Assembly (NCBI RefSeq): GCF_006716675.1
Contig: NZ_VFPM01000002.1
Coordinates: 868,001 to 932,000 of the forward strand
DNA length: 64,000 bases
Source: Humibacillus xanthopallidus
GTDB lineage: Bacteria; Actinomycetota; Actinomycetes; Actinomycetales; Dermatophilaceae
Reading direction: 5' to 3'
Shown: one piece after another, positions 38,245 to 46,427 of the stretch
Numbering within the stretch: the first letter of the stretch is position 1
Layout: each line of letters begins with the position of its first letter
Made by a program: the position numbers and the translations under genes
Notes under the pieces: model-generated
Told to the model about the DNA's origin: nothing
What the model saw: only the letters and a program-made list of their open reading frames with translations
Database searches by the model: none

Positions 38245-39780
38245 GTGAGCACGTCCACCCAGCAGCCCCGACACCGGGTGGTGGTCATCGGTTCCGGTTT
38301 CGGCGGGCTCTTCAGCACCCAGCGGCTGAAGCGCGCCGACGTCGACGTGACCATCATCGCCCGCACGACCCACCACCTCTTCCAGCCGCTGCTCTACCAG
38401 GTGGCGACCGGCATCCTCTCCGAGGGTGAGATCGCTCCCTCGACGCGAGAGGTGCTGCGCCGCCAGGACAACGCCACCGTCCTCCTCGGCGAGGTCACCG
38501 ACATCGACCTCGAGGCTCGCACTGTCACCCACTCGACCGTGGGCCGCGAGAGCGTCACGCCCTACGACACGTTGATCGTCGCGGCCGGCGCGGGCCAGTC
38601 GTACTTCGGCAACGACGAGTTCTCACGGCACGCTCCCGGCATGAAGTCGATCGATGACGCCCTCGAGCTGCGCGGCCGCATCTTCGGGTCCTTCGAGCTC
38701 GCGGAGCTCGCCTCGACCCCGGCGGAGATCGACCGGCTCATGACCTTCGTCGTCGTGGGCGCCGGGCCGACCGGTGTCGAGATGGCCGGGCAGATCTCCG
38801 AGCTCGCCCGGCGCACCCTCAAGCGCGACTTCCGCCGGATCGACCCGACGAAGGCTCGCGTCATCCTGCTCGACGCGGCTCCGGCCGTGCTCGGCTCGTT
38901 CGGCGAGAAGCTCGGCGACCGCGCCGTGAGCCGGCTCACCGACATGGGGGTCGAGGTGCGCCTCGGCGCCAAGGTGGTCGACGTCGACTCGACCGGCATC
39001 GAGGTCGAGCACCCCGACGGCAGGCGCGAGCGCATCGAGTCGGTCTGCAAGGTGTGGGCGGCCGGCGTCAGCGCATCACCGCTCGGCCGGATGCTCGCTG
39101 AGCAGACCGGGGCCGAGGTCGACCGTGCCGGGCGCATCCAGGTGCAGGACGACCTCACCCTGCCGGGCCACCCCGAGGTCTTCGTCGTCGGCGACATGAT
39201 GGCGCTCGAGGGACTGCCGGGTGTGGCGCAGGTCGCGATCCAGGGTGGCCGCTACGCCGCCGACCAGATCGTGCGCAGGCTGAAGGGTCAGGAGCCGAAG
39301 GGGCCGTTCGAGTACTTCGACAAGGGCTCGATGGCGACGATCTCGCGTTTCTCGGCCGTCGCGTCGGTCGGCAAGGCCCAGTTCAGCGGGTTCTTCGCGT
39401 GGATCCTCTGGCTCGCCGTGCACCTCGTCTACATCATCGGCTTCAAGCACCGCATCACGACGCTCCTGCACTGGATCGTCACCTTCATCGGTCGCGGCCG
39501 GTCGGAGCGGGTGGTCACCGAGCAGCAGGTCTTCGCCCGGCAGGCGATCTCCGACCTCGGCGAGGAGTTCGCCCCCCAGCTGCCCCGGCTCGCCAAGGAC
39601 CGACCGCACGAGTCGGCCCATCCGGCGCACGACAAGCCCCTCGATCCCGCCCAGCAGGTCCAGGCGCCGCAGGGGCGGCAGCCCGAGCCGCAGGCGCGGC
39701 AGCCCGAGCCGGAGACGCGGCAGCCCGAGCCGGAGGCGCGGCAGCCCGAGCCCCAGGTCCAGGGGGAGCGAGGGGCCTGA
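38245..39780 (+). CDS. ndh: Type II NADH dehydrogenase (NDH-2)
   Basis: This 511-residue flavoprotein oxidises NADH and passes electrons to quinone at the inner face of the membrane without pumping protons. The FAD-binding VVVIGSGFGGLF (about 12-23) and NADH-binding VVVGAGPTGVEMAG are clear, as are WAAGVSASPL and the VFVVGDMMAL block. A C-terminal amphipathic region (FFAWILWLAVHLVYIIGFKHRI) anchors it. A tail of four RQPEPxx repeats follows (about 478-505). GTG 38245 follows AAGGAG. Lying between atpD and atpC, it associates respiration with ATP synthase expression, although it has its own upstream region. Confidence 0.94.
   Translation: MSTSTQQPRHRVVVIGSGFGGLFSTQRLKRADVDVTIIARTTHHLFQPLLYQVATGILSEGEIAPSTREVLRRQDNATVLLGEVTDIDLEARTVTHSTVGRESVTPYDTLIVAAGAGQSYFGNDEFSRHAPGMKSIDDALELRGRIFGSFELAELASTPAEIDRLMTFVVVGAGPTGVEMAGQISELARRTLKRDFRRIDPTKARVILLDAAPAVLGSFGEKLGDRAVSRLTDMGVEVRLGAKVVDVDSTGIEVEHPDGRRERIESVCKVWAAGVSASPLGRMLAEQTGAEVDRAGRIQVQDDLTLPGHPEVFVVGDMMALEGLPGVAQVAIQGGRYAADQIVRRLKGQEPKGPFEYFDKGSMATISRFSAVASVGKAQFSGFFAWILWLAVHLVYIIGFKHRITTLLHWIVTFIGRGRSERVVTEQQVFARQAISDLGEEFAPQLPRLAKDRPHESAHPAHDKPLDPAQQVQAPQGRQPEPQARQPEPETRQPEPEARQPEPQVQGERGA
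39676..39759 (+). repeat. Four tandem 21-bp units encoding RQPEPxx
   Basis: Units start at 39676, 39697, 39718 and 39739 and encode RQPEPQA, RQPEPET, RQPEPEA and RQPEPQV at the C-terminus of NDH-2. A Pro/Glu/Gln tail of this kind should be extended and disordered. Confidence 0.9.
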
Positions 39781-39830
39781 CGGCCACCGGACGGCATACC
39801 GCCGCGGGTCGGTTCCTCAGCGGACAGCAC

Positions 39831-39860
39831 GGAGGGCAGGACGCAGGCGTCCTGCCCTCC
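39831..39860. terminator. Bidirectional terminator between ndh and the convergent gene
   Basis: GGAGGGCAGGAC (39831-39842), loop GCAGGC, and the perfect reverse complement (39849-39860) form a 12-bp stem. It lies between the stops of two convergent genes, so it can serve both. A GTATGCCG-family copy is at 39793. Confidence 0.8.
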
Positions 39861-39878
39861 GGTCGTGCCGTGTGCGGG

Positions 39879-40316
39879 TCAGGCGACGACGCGCTCGACG
39901 GCCGTGCCCAGCCGGGGGAGGGCCGCGACGACGTGCTCCTTGGCCTTGCCCCGCAGGGAGCCGTAGACCTTGGCGGCAGCGCCGTGCGAGGTGTTCGCCG
40001 CCTTGGCGTCGGTGACGGCGAGCAGCGCGTCGGCCGCTGCCTCGGGCTGGCTCGCGAGGTGGGCGCCGAAGGGCTGCTCGCCCTTCGTCGCCCAGAACGG
40101 GTCGAGGGCCGAGGCGAACTGCGGCAGGAGGCGGTCGGTCGCGCTCGCGACGAAGTCGCCGCCGAGCCGCTTGGCGGCCGCATAGCCCGCCTTGACGGCC
40201 GCTCCGCCGAGGCCGGACTTGTCGGCGACCTCGGCGTCGATGACCTCGGTCAGGGCCGCGACGGCCGCTGGGCGACGGGTCGGCTCGAGGAGGGCGTCGG
40301 ACACGGTGGTGCTCAC
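39879..40316 (-). CDS. Conserved actinobacterial protein (DUF6918-like)
   Basis: This 145-residue protein is Ala-rich and helical. It begins VSTTVSDALLEPTRRPAAVAAL and contains LTEVIDAEVADKSGLGGAAVKAGY and a C-terminal PRLGTAVERVVA. I recall similar small proteins in actinobacteria (DUF6918), but no function is known; the family name is from memory and less certain than the gene call. There is no signal peptide and no membrane segment. GTG 40316 follows AAGGAG on the minus strand. It points away from atpC and shares its promoter region of about 130 bp. Confidence 0.7.
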   Translation of the reverse strand: MSTTVSDALLEPTRRPAAVAALTEVIDAEVADKSGLGGAAVKAGYAAAKRLGGDFVASATDRLLPQFASALDPFWATKGEQPFGAHLASQPEAAADALLAVTDAKAANTSHGAAAKVYGSLRGKAKEHVVAALPRLGTAVERVVA

Positions 40317-40407
40317 AGGGGTGCTCCTTGGAAGTGATGTGGAGGGTGTCGGAAGGTGCTCGACCGCCGGCATGGACGGCGAGTACGGAGCATCCTCGCA
40401 GAGGCAC

Positions 40408-40413
40408 TAAACT
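40408..40413 (+). promoter_or_regulatory. -10 candidate for atpC
   Basis: TAAACT fits TANNNT and lies 32 nt before the atpC start, with GGAGG in between. No good -35 is seen. Since the gene upstream points the other way, atpC must have a promoter in this gap or depend on distant read-through. Confidence 0.5.
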
Positions 40414-40445
40414 GCCAAGAACACCCCCACGAACCGGAGGACTAC

Positions 40446-40727
40446 GTGAGTTCGCTCAAGGTTGAGATGGTCGCCGCCGACCGCAAGGTCTGGGAGGGAG
40501 AGGCGCGCTTCGTCCGTGCCCGCTCCATCTCCGGCGAGCTCGGCATCCTGCCCGGCCACACGCCCCTGCTCGGCATTCTCGTCGAGGGCGACGTGAGCAT
40601 CGAGTCGGTCGACGGCCAGCGCCGGACGGTCACCGTCGACGGCGGGTTCCTCTCGGTGGACTCCGACGTGGTGACGATCGTCGCGGAGCACGTCGACGCC
40701 TCATCGCTGCAGGTCACGGGCAACTGA
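40446..40727 (+). CDS. atpC: ATP synthase subunit epsilon, short form
   Basis: The protein is 93 residues; 120-140 is usual. The N-terminal beta-sandwich is complete (LKVEMVAADRKVWEGEA, GELGILPGHTPLLGIL, VDGGFLSVDSDVVTIVAEH). The C-terminal pair of helices, which in many bacteria inserts into F1 and inhibits ATP hydrolysis, is missing. GTG 40446 follows GGAGG at good spacing. DUF2550 follows after 9 bp, as in other actinobacteria. The gene lies outside the main atp run. Confidence 0.94.
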   Translation: MSSLKVEMVAADRKVWEGEARFVRARSISGELGILPGHTPLLGILVEGDVSIESVDGQRRTVTVDGGFLSVDSDVVTIVAEHVDASSLQVTGN

Positions 40728-40736
40728 GGCCCGCGC

Positions 40737-41174
40737 GTGCCGTCCGCTCTCGTCTCCACCGAGATCGTGATCGGCACGCTCATCCTGGTCGCGGCGGTCG
40801 TGCTCGCCACGACCTACCTGCGCCGCCGCTACATCGCCGGCGGCCTGCCGCTGACGCTCTGCGCGATGCGCCCGGCCGGCACCGACCGCTGGCGCCTCGG
40901 GCTCATCAGGTTCGGCGACAACGCCCTCGAGTGGTTCACGCTCGGGGGCGTCTCCCTGCGCCCGCGCCACCGCTGGCTGCGTCAGCGGCTCCTCCTCGAC
41001 GCCCCGGTGCCGCTCGTCGGGTCCGAGGCCATCCCGCTGCTGCCGGAGGCCTCCAGGGTGCCGTGCACCGACGGTGACGACGACTTCGAGCTCGCCCTGC
41101 AGGGGCCTGACTACACCGCGCTGCGGTCGTGGCAGGAGGCCGCACCCCCCGGCTACAACGTCAACGTCGCCTGA
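40737..41174 (+). CDS. DUF2550 membrane-anchored protein
   Basis: This 145-residue protein has one N-terminal membrane helix (about 8-30: EIVIGTLILVAAVVLATTYL). A cytoplasmic domain follows, with RWRLGLIRFGDNALEWFTLGGVSLRPRHRW. It matches the DUF2550 proteins that follow atpC in actinobacteria; no function is established. GTG 40737 lies 9 bp after the atpC stop, so the two are cotranscribed. Confidence 0.85.
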   Translation: MPSALVSTEIVIGTLILVAAVVLATTYLRRRYIAGGLPLTLCAMRPAGTDRWRLGLIRFGDNALEWFTLGGVSLRPRHRWLRQRLLLDAPVPLVGSEAIPLLPEASRVPCTDGDDDFELALQGPDYTALRSWQEAAPPGYNVNVA

Positions 41175-41216
41175 CCGCCCGTCCCGCACCGCGTCCCGAC
41201 GTCCCCGGATCGAGCG

Positions 41217-41280
41217 ACACACCGAGCAGTTGCCACGTCCGCCGGGCACACCGCGTGGAGCTGGCAACTGCTCGGTGTGT
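41217..41280. terminator. Long bidirectional hairpin after DUF2550
   Basis: ACACACCGAGCAGTTGCCA (41217-41235) pairs perfectly over 19 bp with 41262-41280. The loop is 26 nt. It lies between two convergent genes. The AACTGCTC core of the right arm recurs in the long hairpin at 61184. Confidence 0.85.
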
Positions 41281-41312
41281 TTCGGGGCTGAGGGGTCGGC
41301 GCCCCTGAGCGG

Positions 41313-41945
41313 TCAGTGCTTGGCGCGCTTGGTCGGCTTCTCGACGCGTCCACCGCCGGGCTGCCACAGGATGTCGCCGCCGATCTGCTTGTTGGCGATC
41401 CGGGCGAGGATGAAGAGCAGGTCGGACAGGCGGTTGAGGTAGGTCGCGGTCAGCGGGTTGATGCCGCCGACCCCCTTCTCGCCCGCGGGCTCGGTGCCGT
41501 GGTGCTCGATCGCCGCCCAGGTCGCCCGCTCGGCGCGGCGCACGACCGTCGTAGCCACGTGCAGGTGGGCCGACCCGGCGGTGCCGCCGGGCAGGATGAA
41601 GGAACGCAGCTTCTCGACCTGCTCGAGGTAGTGGTCGCAGTCGTGCTCGAGGTCATCGATCCACGGCTGCTCGACGCGCAGCGGCGGGTAGTCGTAGCTC
41701 GTGCGCAGCGGGGTCGACAGGTCGGCCCCGACGTCGAAGAGCTCGTTCTGCACCCGTTGCAGCGTCGCGCGCACCTCGTCTGGCAGGTCGCCGCAGGCGA
41801 GGGCGACGCCGATGGCGGCGTTGGCCTCGTTGGTGTCGGCATAGGCGTGCAGCCGCAGGTCGTTCTTGCTCGTGCGCGAGAAGTCGCCGAGGCTGGTCGT
41901 GCCGTCGTCGCCGGTGCGCGTGTAGATCCTCGTCAGGTTGACCAT
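41313..41945 (-). CDS. ATP:cob(I)alamin adenosyltransferase (PduO type)
   Basis: This 210-residue enzyme transfers adenosine from ATP to cob(I)alamin, giving the coenzyme B12 that mutases need. Signatures are the N-terminal IYTRTGDDGTTSLGDFSR (nucleotide loop), the DTNEANAAIGVA helix, SFILPGGTAGSAHLHVATTVVRRAERA and YLNRLSDLLFILAR. It is a trimer-forming cytoplasmic protein in its family. The ethylmalonyl-CoA mutase 2 kb away is the obvious consumer. Its ATG is 41 bp from the divergent murA start. Confidence 0.94.
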   Translation of the reverse strand: MVNLTRIYTRTGDDGTTSLGDFSRTSKNDLRLHAYADTNEANAAIGVALACGDLPDEVRATLQRVQNELFDVGADLSTPLRTSYDYPPLRVEQPWIDDLEHDCDHYLEQVEKLRSFILPGGTAGSAHLHVATTVVRRAERATWAAIEHHGTEPAGEKGVGGINPLTATYLNRLSDLLFILARIANKQIGGDILWQPGGGRVEKPTKRAKH

Positions 41946-41974
41946 GGGGTCACTCTCTCACCAGCCCTCGTCGG

Positions 41975-41980
41975 TAGGGT
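41975..41980 (+). promoter_or_regulatory. -10 box for leaderless murA
   Basis: TAGGGT stands 6 nt before the murA GTG. There is no ribosome site in between, so the mRNA most likely begins at the start codon. Confidence 0.6.
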
Positions 41981-41986
41981 TGCCGG

Positions 41987-43267
41987 GTGAGAGAGCGCTT
42001 CCGTGTCGTGGGCGGGGCCCGGCTGTCGGGCGAGGTCGCCGTCGTCGGGGCGAAGAACAGCGCCCTCAAGCTCATGGCGGTGGCCCTGCTCGCCGCCGGT
42101 CGCACGACCCTGACGAACGTGCCTGCGATCGCCGACGTGGCGATCATGGCCGAGCTGCTCCGGCGGCTCGGGGTGACCGTCGACGACGACCCACTGACCG
42201 GCACCGTCGTGCTCGACGTGCCCGAGGAGCTCGGTCACCGCGCCGACTACGAGCTCGTGCGCGCCCTCCGTGCCTCGATCTCGGTCCTCGGCCCGCTCGT
42301 GGCCCGGGTGGGCCTCGCCGACGTCGCGGTGCCGGGCGGCGACGCCATCGGCTCCCGCGGCCTCGACCTGCACGCGGCCGGTCTCGAGGCGCTCGGGGCC
42401 ACGGTCCACGTCACCCACGGCTACCTCGTCGCCGAGGCCCCGAACGGTCTGACCGGTGCCGACATCCGCCTCGACTTCCCGAGCGTGGGCGCGACCGAGA
42501 ACGTCCTCACCGCCTCGGTGCTCGCCCGCGGCACGACGACGATCGACAACGTCGCCAAGGAGCCCGAGATCGTCGACATCGCCGAGATGCTCATCTCGAT
42601 GGGCGCCCGCATCGAGGGCGCAGGCACGTCACACCTCGTGGTCCACGGCGTCGACCGGCTCCACCCCACCCGGCACTCCGTCGTGCCCGACCGCATCGCG
42701 GCCGGCACGTGGGCCTTCGCCGCCGCGACGACGCGCGGCGACGTCGAGGTCGTCGGCGGCGTGGCAGACCACCTCCGCACGCCGCTCGCCGCCCTCGAGG
42801 CGGCCGGCTGTCGCGTCGAGGTCACCGACCGCGGCTTCCGCGTGGCCGCGGACCGGCGCCCGCTCGCCTTCGACGTCGCGACGCTGCCCTACCCCGGCTT
42901 CCCGACGGACCTGCAGCCCTTCGCCCTCACCTACAACGTCGTCGCCGACGGATCGGCGATGGTCACGGAGAATCTCTTCGAGGCCCGCTTCCGCACCGTC
43001 CAGGAGCTCGCGCGCCTCGGCGCCGACGCGCAGATCGACGGCCACCACGTCATGACGCACGGGGTGCCGCTGCTCTCCGGTGCGCCCGTGGAGAGCAGCG
43101 ACATCCGCTCCGGAGCGGCCCTCGTCATCGCAGGGCTCGTCGCCGACGGCGAGACGCTCGTCAGCGGCGTCCACCACGTCGACCGCGGCTACCCCCGCTT
43201 CGAGGAGGCCATGCGGGCCCTCGGCGCCGACGTCACGCGGGAGCCCGACGACACGTGGTTCGAGTGA
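41987..43267 (+). CDS. murA: UDP-N-acetylglucosamine 1-carboxyvinyltransferase, Cys-to-Asp variant
   Basis: This 426-residue cytoplasmic enzyme starts peptidoglycan synthesis by adding enolpyruvyl to UDP-GlcNAc. Family blocks are [16 protein letters not shown], the substrate-binding [11 protein letters not shown] and the C-terminal [13 protein letters not shown]. The catalytic loop reads PGGDAIGSR: Asp119 (codon at 42341-42343) replaces the fosfomycin-reactive Cys of E. coli-type MurA. The same exchange occurs in Mycobacterium tuberculosis and gives intrinsic fosfomycin resistance. The GTG start is leaderless (TAGGGT 6 nt upstream). A hairpin terminator follows at 43326. Confidence 0.97.
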   Translation: MRERFRVVGGARLSGEVAVVGAKNSALKLMAVALLAAGRTTLTNVPAIADVAIMAELLRRLGVTVDDDPLTGTVVLDVPEELGHRADYELVRALRASISVLGPLVARVGLADVAVPGGDAIGSRGLDLHAAGLEALGATVHVTHGYLVAEAPNGLTGADIRLDFPSVGATENVLTASVLARGTTTIDNVAKEPEIVDIAEMLISMGARIEGAGTSHLVVHGVDRLHPTRHSVVPDRIAAGTWAFAAATTRGDVEVVGGVADHLRTPLAALEAAGCRVEVTDRGFRVAADRRPLAFDVATLPYPGFPTDLQPFALTYNVVADGSAMVTENLFEARFRTVQELARLGADAQIDGHHVMTHGVPLLSGAPVESSDIRSGAALVIAGLVADGETLVSGVHHVDRGYPRFEEAMRALGADVTREPDDTWFE

Positions 43268-43325
43268 CGGGACCACCGTCCGAGCGACCCCTCCCCACCC
43301 CCGTCCGACCCCCCGGCCCGAGCGT

Positions 43326-43365
43326 CCGTATGCCGTCCGGCGGGGCCCCGGGGGACCCCATACGG
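43326..43365 (+). terminator. Terminator of murA with one GTATGCCG arm
   Basis: CCGTATG (43326-43332) pairs with CATACGG (43359-43365), and GC-rich inner blocks (GGGGCCCC and neighbours) extend the structure. It is the third hairpin in the window in which the dispersed 8-mer takes part. Confidence 0.65.
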
Positions 43366-43410
43366 CCTCGAACGGCCCTCCGGGGCACTTTCTGGAGAGA
43401 AGTTCGTATT

Positions 43411-43429
43411 TTCTTGACCGATTCTTGAC
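43411..43429 (+). promoter_or_regulatory. Direct repeat / doubled -35-like element upstream of the STAS gene
   Basis: TTCTTGAC occurs twice, at 43411-43418 and 43422-43429, with an 11-bp period, in a locally AT-richer stretch. Each contains TTGAC, so the pair could be overlapping -35 elements or a regulator site. No clear -10 was found downstream. Confidence 0.4.
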
Positions 43430-43500
43430 TCCGAGGGGCAACGTTCCGCCGCGCTGAGGCGTCATCATGGGTGACGGCACAGCGTTTGAGAGGGGTCAAC

Positions 43501-43884
43501 ATGACGCTGCACACCCACTGCAGGGGTCCGATTCGGGTGCTCGACGCGCCCGACGGCCACGATGTCACCATCGAGGGGCGTCTCGACGTCCATTCCGTGC
43601 CCGACATCCGCGACGCGATCCACGCGGTCATCATCGCCGGGGACGGAGAGGTGCGCCTGCACGTCGGGGCAGCCGAGATCGGCGACGCGACGGGCCTCGG
43701 GGTCATCGTCCACCTGCACCGCCGCGCTACCCGAGCGGGGCGCCGGCTCGTCATCGTCGACGCGAGCGACCGCACGACCCGCCTCCTGCGGGCCTGCCGG
43801 CTCGAGCGCATCATCGCCCCCCGCCACCCGGCGCCCGCTGCCGTCCATCCCGCGACGCTGACTGTGGCGCCTCTCACCGCCTGA
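43501..43884 (+). CDS. STAS-domain protein (anti-sigma-factor-antagonist-like)
   Basis: This 127-residue protein has the STAS fold pattern: a beta strand DVTIEGRLDVHSVPDIRDAI, then EIGDATGLGVIVHLHRRATRAGRRLVIVDAS. Such proteins bind anti-sigma kinases when unphosphorylated. The usual phospho-acceptor position reads Asp-Ala-Thr-Gly, so Thr could serve in place of Ser. No anti-sigma kinase or sigma gene is adjacent, so the partner must be elsewhere. ATG 43501 follows GAGAGGGG. Confidence 0.82.
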   Translation: MTLHTHCRGPIRVLDAPDGHDVTIEGRLDVHSVPDIRDAIHAVIIAGDGEVRLHVGAAEIGDATGLGVIVHLHRRATRAGRRLVIVDASDRTTRLLRACRLERIIAPRHPAPAAVHPATLTVAPLTA

Positions 43885-43924
43885 GCACCTGCCCACCGCC
43901 GGTGGGCCGCACTACCGTCGAGCC

Positions 43925-46006
43925 ATGTCTTCGACGGAGAGCACGCCGGTCACGCGCGTCCACGTGACGCCCGATCGTCCCTGGGTCATGCGGACGTATG
44001 CCGGCCACTCCAGCGCCGCTGCGAGCAACGCGCTCTACCGCCGCAACCTCGAGAAGGGCCAGACCGGCCTGTCGGTCGCCTTCGACCTGCCGACCCAGAC
44101 CGGCTACGACCCCGACCACCCGCTGGCCCGGGGCGAGGTCGGCAAGGTCGGCGTGCCGATCAGCCACATCGGCGACATGGAGGCGCTCTTCGCCGACATC
44201 CCGCTGCGCGAGATGAACACCTCGATGACGATCAACGCGACGGCGATGTGGCTGCTCGCGCTCTACCAGGTCGCCGCCGAGCGCCAGGCGGTCGCCGCGG
44301 GCGAGGACCCGGCCGAGTGGGTGCACGCCCTGGCCGGGACGACGCAGAACGACATCATCAAGGAGTACCTCTCGCGCGGGACCTACGTCTTCCCGCCGGC
44401 GCCCTCGCTGCGGCTCATCACCGACATGGTGGCCTACACGGTGCGCGAGATCCCGAAGTGGAACCCCATCAACATCTGCAGCTACCACCTCCAGGAGGCC
44501 GGGGCCACGCCCGTGCAGGAGATCGCCTACGCGATGTCGACGGCCGTCGCCGTCCTCGACGCGGTGCGCGACTCCGGGCAGGTGCCCCCGGAGGAGTTCG
44601 CCAGCGTCGTCGCGCGCATCTCCTTCTTCGTCAACGCCGGCGTGCGCTTCGTCGAGGAGATGTGCAAGATGCGCGCCTTCGTGCAGCTCTGGGACGAGCT
44701 GACGCGCGACCGCTACGGCGTGACGGACGACAAGGCACGACGCTTCCGCTACGGCGTGCAGGTCAACAGTCTCGGTCTCACCGAGGCGCAGCCCGAGAAC
44801 AACGTCCAGCGCATCGTGCTCGAGATGCTCGCGGTGACGCTCTCCAAGGACGCACGGGCCCGAGCGATCCAGCTGCCGGCGTGGAACGAGGCGCTGGGCC
44901 TGCCCCGGCCGTGGGACCAGCAGTGGAGCCTGCGCCTCCAGCAGGTGCTCGCCTACGAGTCCGACCTGCTCGAGTACGACGACCTCTTCACCGGCTCCGT
45001 CGTCGTCGAGCGCAAGGTCGCCGAGCTCGTCGAGGGCGCCCGCGCCGAGATGGCGCGCATCGAGCAGATGGGCGGGGCCGTCGCGGCCGTCGAGTCGGGC
45101 TACATGAAGTCGGCCCTCGTGGCCTCCCACGCCGAGCGGCGCCGGCGCATCGAGTCGGGCGAGGCGGTCATCGTCGGCCTCAACCGATTCGAGACGACCG
45201 AGCCCAACCCGCTGACCGCCGACCTCGAGACGGCGATCCAGACCGTCGACCCCGGCGTCGAGCGCGCCGCGGCCGACGCCGTGCGCGCCTGGCGCGAGCG
45301 TCGAGACGCCGACCCGGAGCGGCGGGCTCGGGCCGAGGCGGCCCTCGCGCGGCTGCGGGCCGATGCGGCATCCGGCGCCAACCTCGTGGCCGCGTCCGTC
45401 GAGTGCGCCCGGGCCGAAGTGACGACGGGGGAGTGGACGGGTGCCCTGCGCGAGGAGTTCGGTGAGTACCGCGCGCCCACGGGCGTCTCGGGTTCGGTGG
45501 GCGTCAGCTCCTCGGAGCCCGGTGACGCGCTCGGGCGGGTGCGTGACCTCGTGGCCCGCACCGGGGAGGAGCTCGGCGAGAAGCTGCGCATCCTCGTCGG
45601 CAAGCCCGGTCTCGACGGTCACAGCAACGGCGCCGAGCAGGTGGCCGTTCGGGCGCGCGACGCCGGCTTTGAGGTCGTCTACCAGGGCATCCGCCTGACG
45701 CCGGAGCAGATCGTCGCCGCCGCGGTGGCCGAGGACGTTCACCTCGTCGGGCTGTCGATCCTCAGCGGCTCGCACATGGAGCTCGTGCCCGAGGTGCTCC
45801 GGGGTCTGCGCGAGGCCGGTGCGGGCGACGTGCCCGTCATCGTCGGCGGCATCATCCCCGAGAGCGACGCTGCGGCCCTGCGCGCCGCCGGGGTGGCCAT
45901 GGTCTTCACCCCGAAGGACTTCGGGCTCAACGACATCATGGGCGAGCTCGTCGGTGTGATCCGTCGCTCACGGGGTCTCGCCGATCTCGAGGTCGCTCCG
46001 GCCTGA
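43925..46006 (+). CDS. ecm: Ethylmalonyl-CoA mutase (MeaA-type B12-dependent mutase)
   Basis: The 693-residue protein carries a mutase barrel and a C-terminal B12-binding domain in one chain. It should convert ethylmalonyl-CoA to methylsuccinyl-CoA. The N-terminal block MRTYAGHSSAAASNALYRRN and GLSVAFDLPTQTGYDPDHPL match MeaA/Ecm rather than the two-subunit methylmalonyl-CoA mutase. The B12 motif is DGHSNG (about 559) with SILSGSHMEL and VGGIIPESD. Nearby ccr, epimerase, thiolase, dehydrogenase and meaB genes support the ethylmalonyl-CoA pathway. TACCGT 6 nt before ATG 43925 suggests a leaderless start. Mutase subtype is inferred from these motifs and from context. Confidence 0.9.
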   Translation: MSSTESTPVTRVHVTPDRPWVMRTYAGHSSAAASNALYRRNLEKGQTGLSVAFDLPTQTGYDPDHPLARGEVGKVGVPISHIGDMEALFADIPLREMNTSMTINATAMWLLALYQVAAERQAVAAGEDPAEWVHALAGTTQNDIIKEYLSRGTYVFPPAPSLRLITDMVAYTVREIPKWNPINICSYHLQEAGATPVQEIAYAMSTAVAVLDAVRDSGQVPPEEFASVVARISFFVNAGVRFVEEMCKMRAFVQLWDELTRDRYGVTDDKARRFRYGVQVNSLGLTEAQPENNVQRIVLEMLAVTLSKDARARAIQLPAWNEALGLPRPWDQQWSLRLQQVLAYESDLLEYDDLFTGSVVVERKVAELVEGARAEMARIEQMGGAVAAVESGYMKSALVASHAERRRRIESGEAVIVGLNRFETTEPNPLTADLETAIQTVDPGVERAAADAVRAWRERRDADPERRARAEAALARLRADAASGANLVAASVECARAEVTTGEWTGALREEFGEYRAPTGVSGSVGVSSSEPGDALGRVRDLVARTGEELGEKLRILVGKPGLDGHSNGAEQVAVRARDAGFEVVYQGIRLTPEQIVAAAVAEDVHLVGLSILSGSHMELVPEVLRGLREAGAGDVPVIVGGIIPESDAAALRAAGVAMVFTPKDFGLNDIMGELVGVIRRSRGLADLEVAPA

Positions 46007-46025
46007 CCCGGCGTACGGTGCAAGG

Positions 46026-46364
46026 GTGAGCGATCTGCAGTGCGCCGCCCGGATCATCGTCGTCAACCCGCCCGGCCTCGGTGACATCCCCTGGCTCGCC
46101 TCGTCGTTGGGCCGCGAGAAGGTCACCGCCGTGTATGCCGCCGACGACGTCCCCGACACCGGTCCCGTCGAGTCGCTGGCGGACGACCTCGGGGTGCCGT
46201 CGCACCTCGGCCACGGCGACCTCGCCGACGGCACGAGCGGCCTCGAGGAGATCGTCGACCGGCACCGCGGCGAGACCGCGGTCGTCGTGCGCGGCGGCAG
46301 TGCTGTGCAGCCGCTGCTGATGCTCGTCGACGCCGACGGCCAGACGGTGTCGCCGCTCACCTGA
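46026..46364 (+). CDS. Small protein, possible degenerate histidine-phosphatase fold
   Basis: This 112-residue protein is not clearly assignable. Its layout recalls a phosphoglycerate-mutase-like histidine phosphatase: VTAVYAADDVPDTGPVESLADDLGVPSHLG stands where the 'xxVYSSxxxRxxxTA' segment would be, and ETAVVVRGGSAVQPLLML stands where 'VLVVSHGG' would be. Both catalytic motifs (RHG near the start and the second His) are missing, so it should be inactive if the fold is right. TACGGT 6 nt upstream gives a leaderless start. A bidirectional terminator follows. Confidence 0.6.
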   Translation: MSDLQCAARIIVVNPPGLGDIPWLASSLGREKVTAVYAADDVPDTGPVESLADDLGVPSHLGHGDLADGTSGLEEIVDRHRGETAVVVRGGSAVQPLLMLVDADGQTVSPLT

Positions 46365-46370
46365 GCTGTG

Positions 46371-46407
46371 GGGCACTGCGCCTGACGTCGCGCCCGAGGC
46401 AGTGCCC
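46371..46407. terminator. Bidirectional terminator
   Basis: GGGCACTGC (46371-46379) pairs with GCAGTGCCC (46399-46407) between the stops of convergent genes (plus-strand small protein and nucS). Confidence 0.7.
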
Positions 46408-46427
46408 GACGTCTGCCCGGAGTAGGG

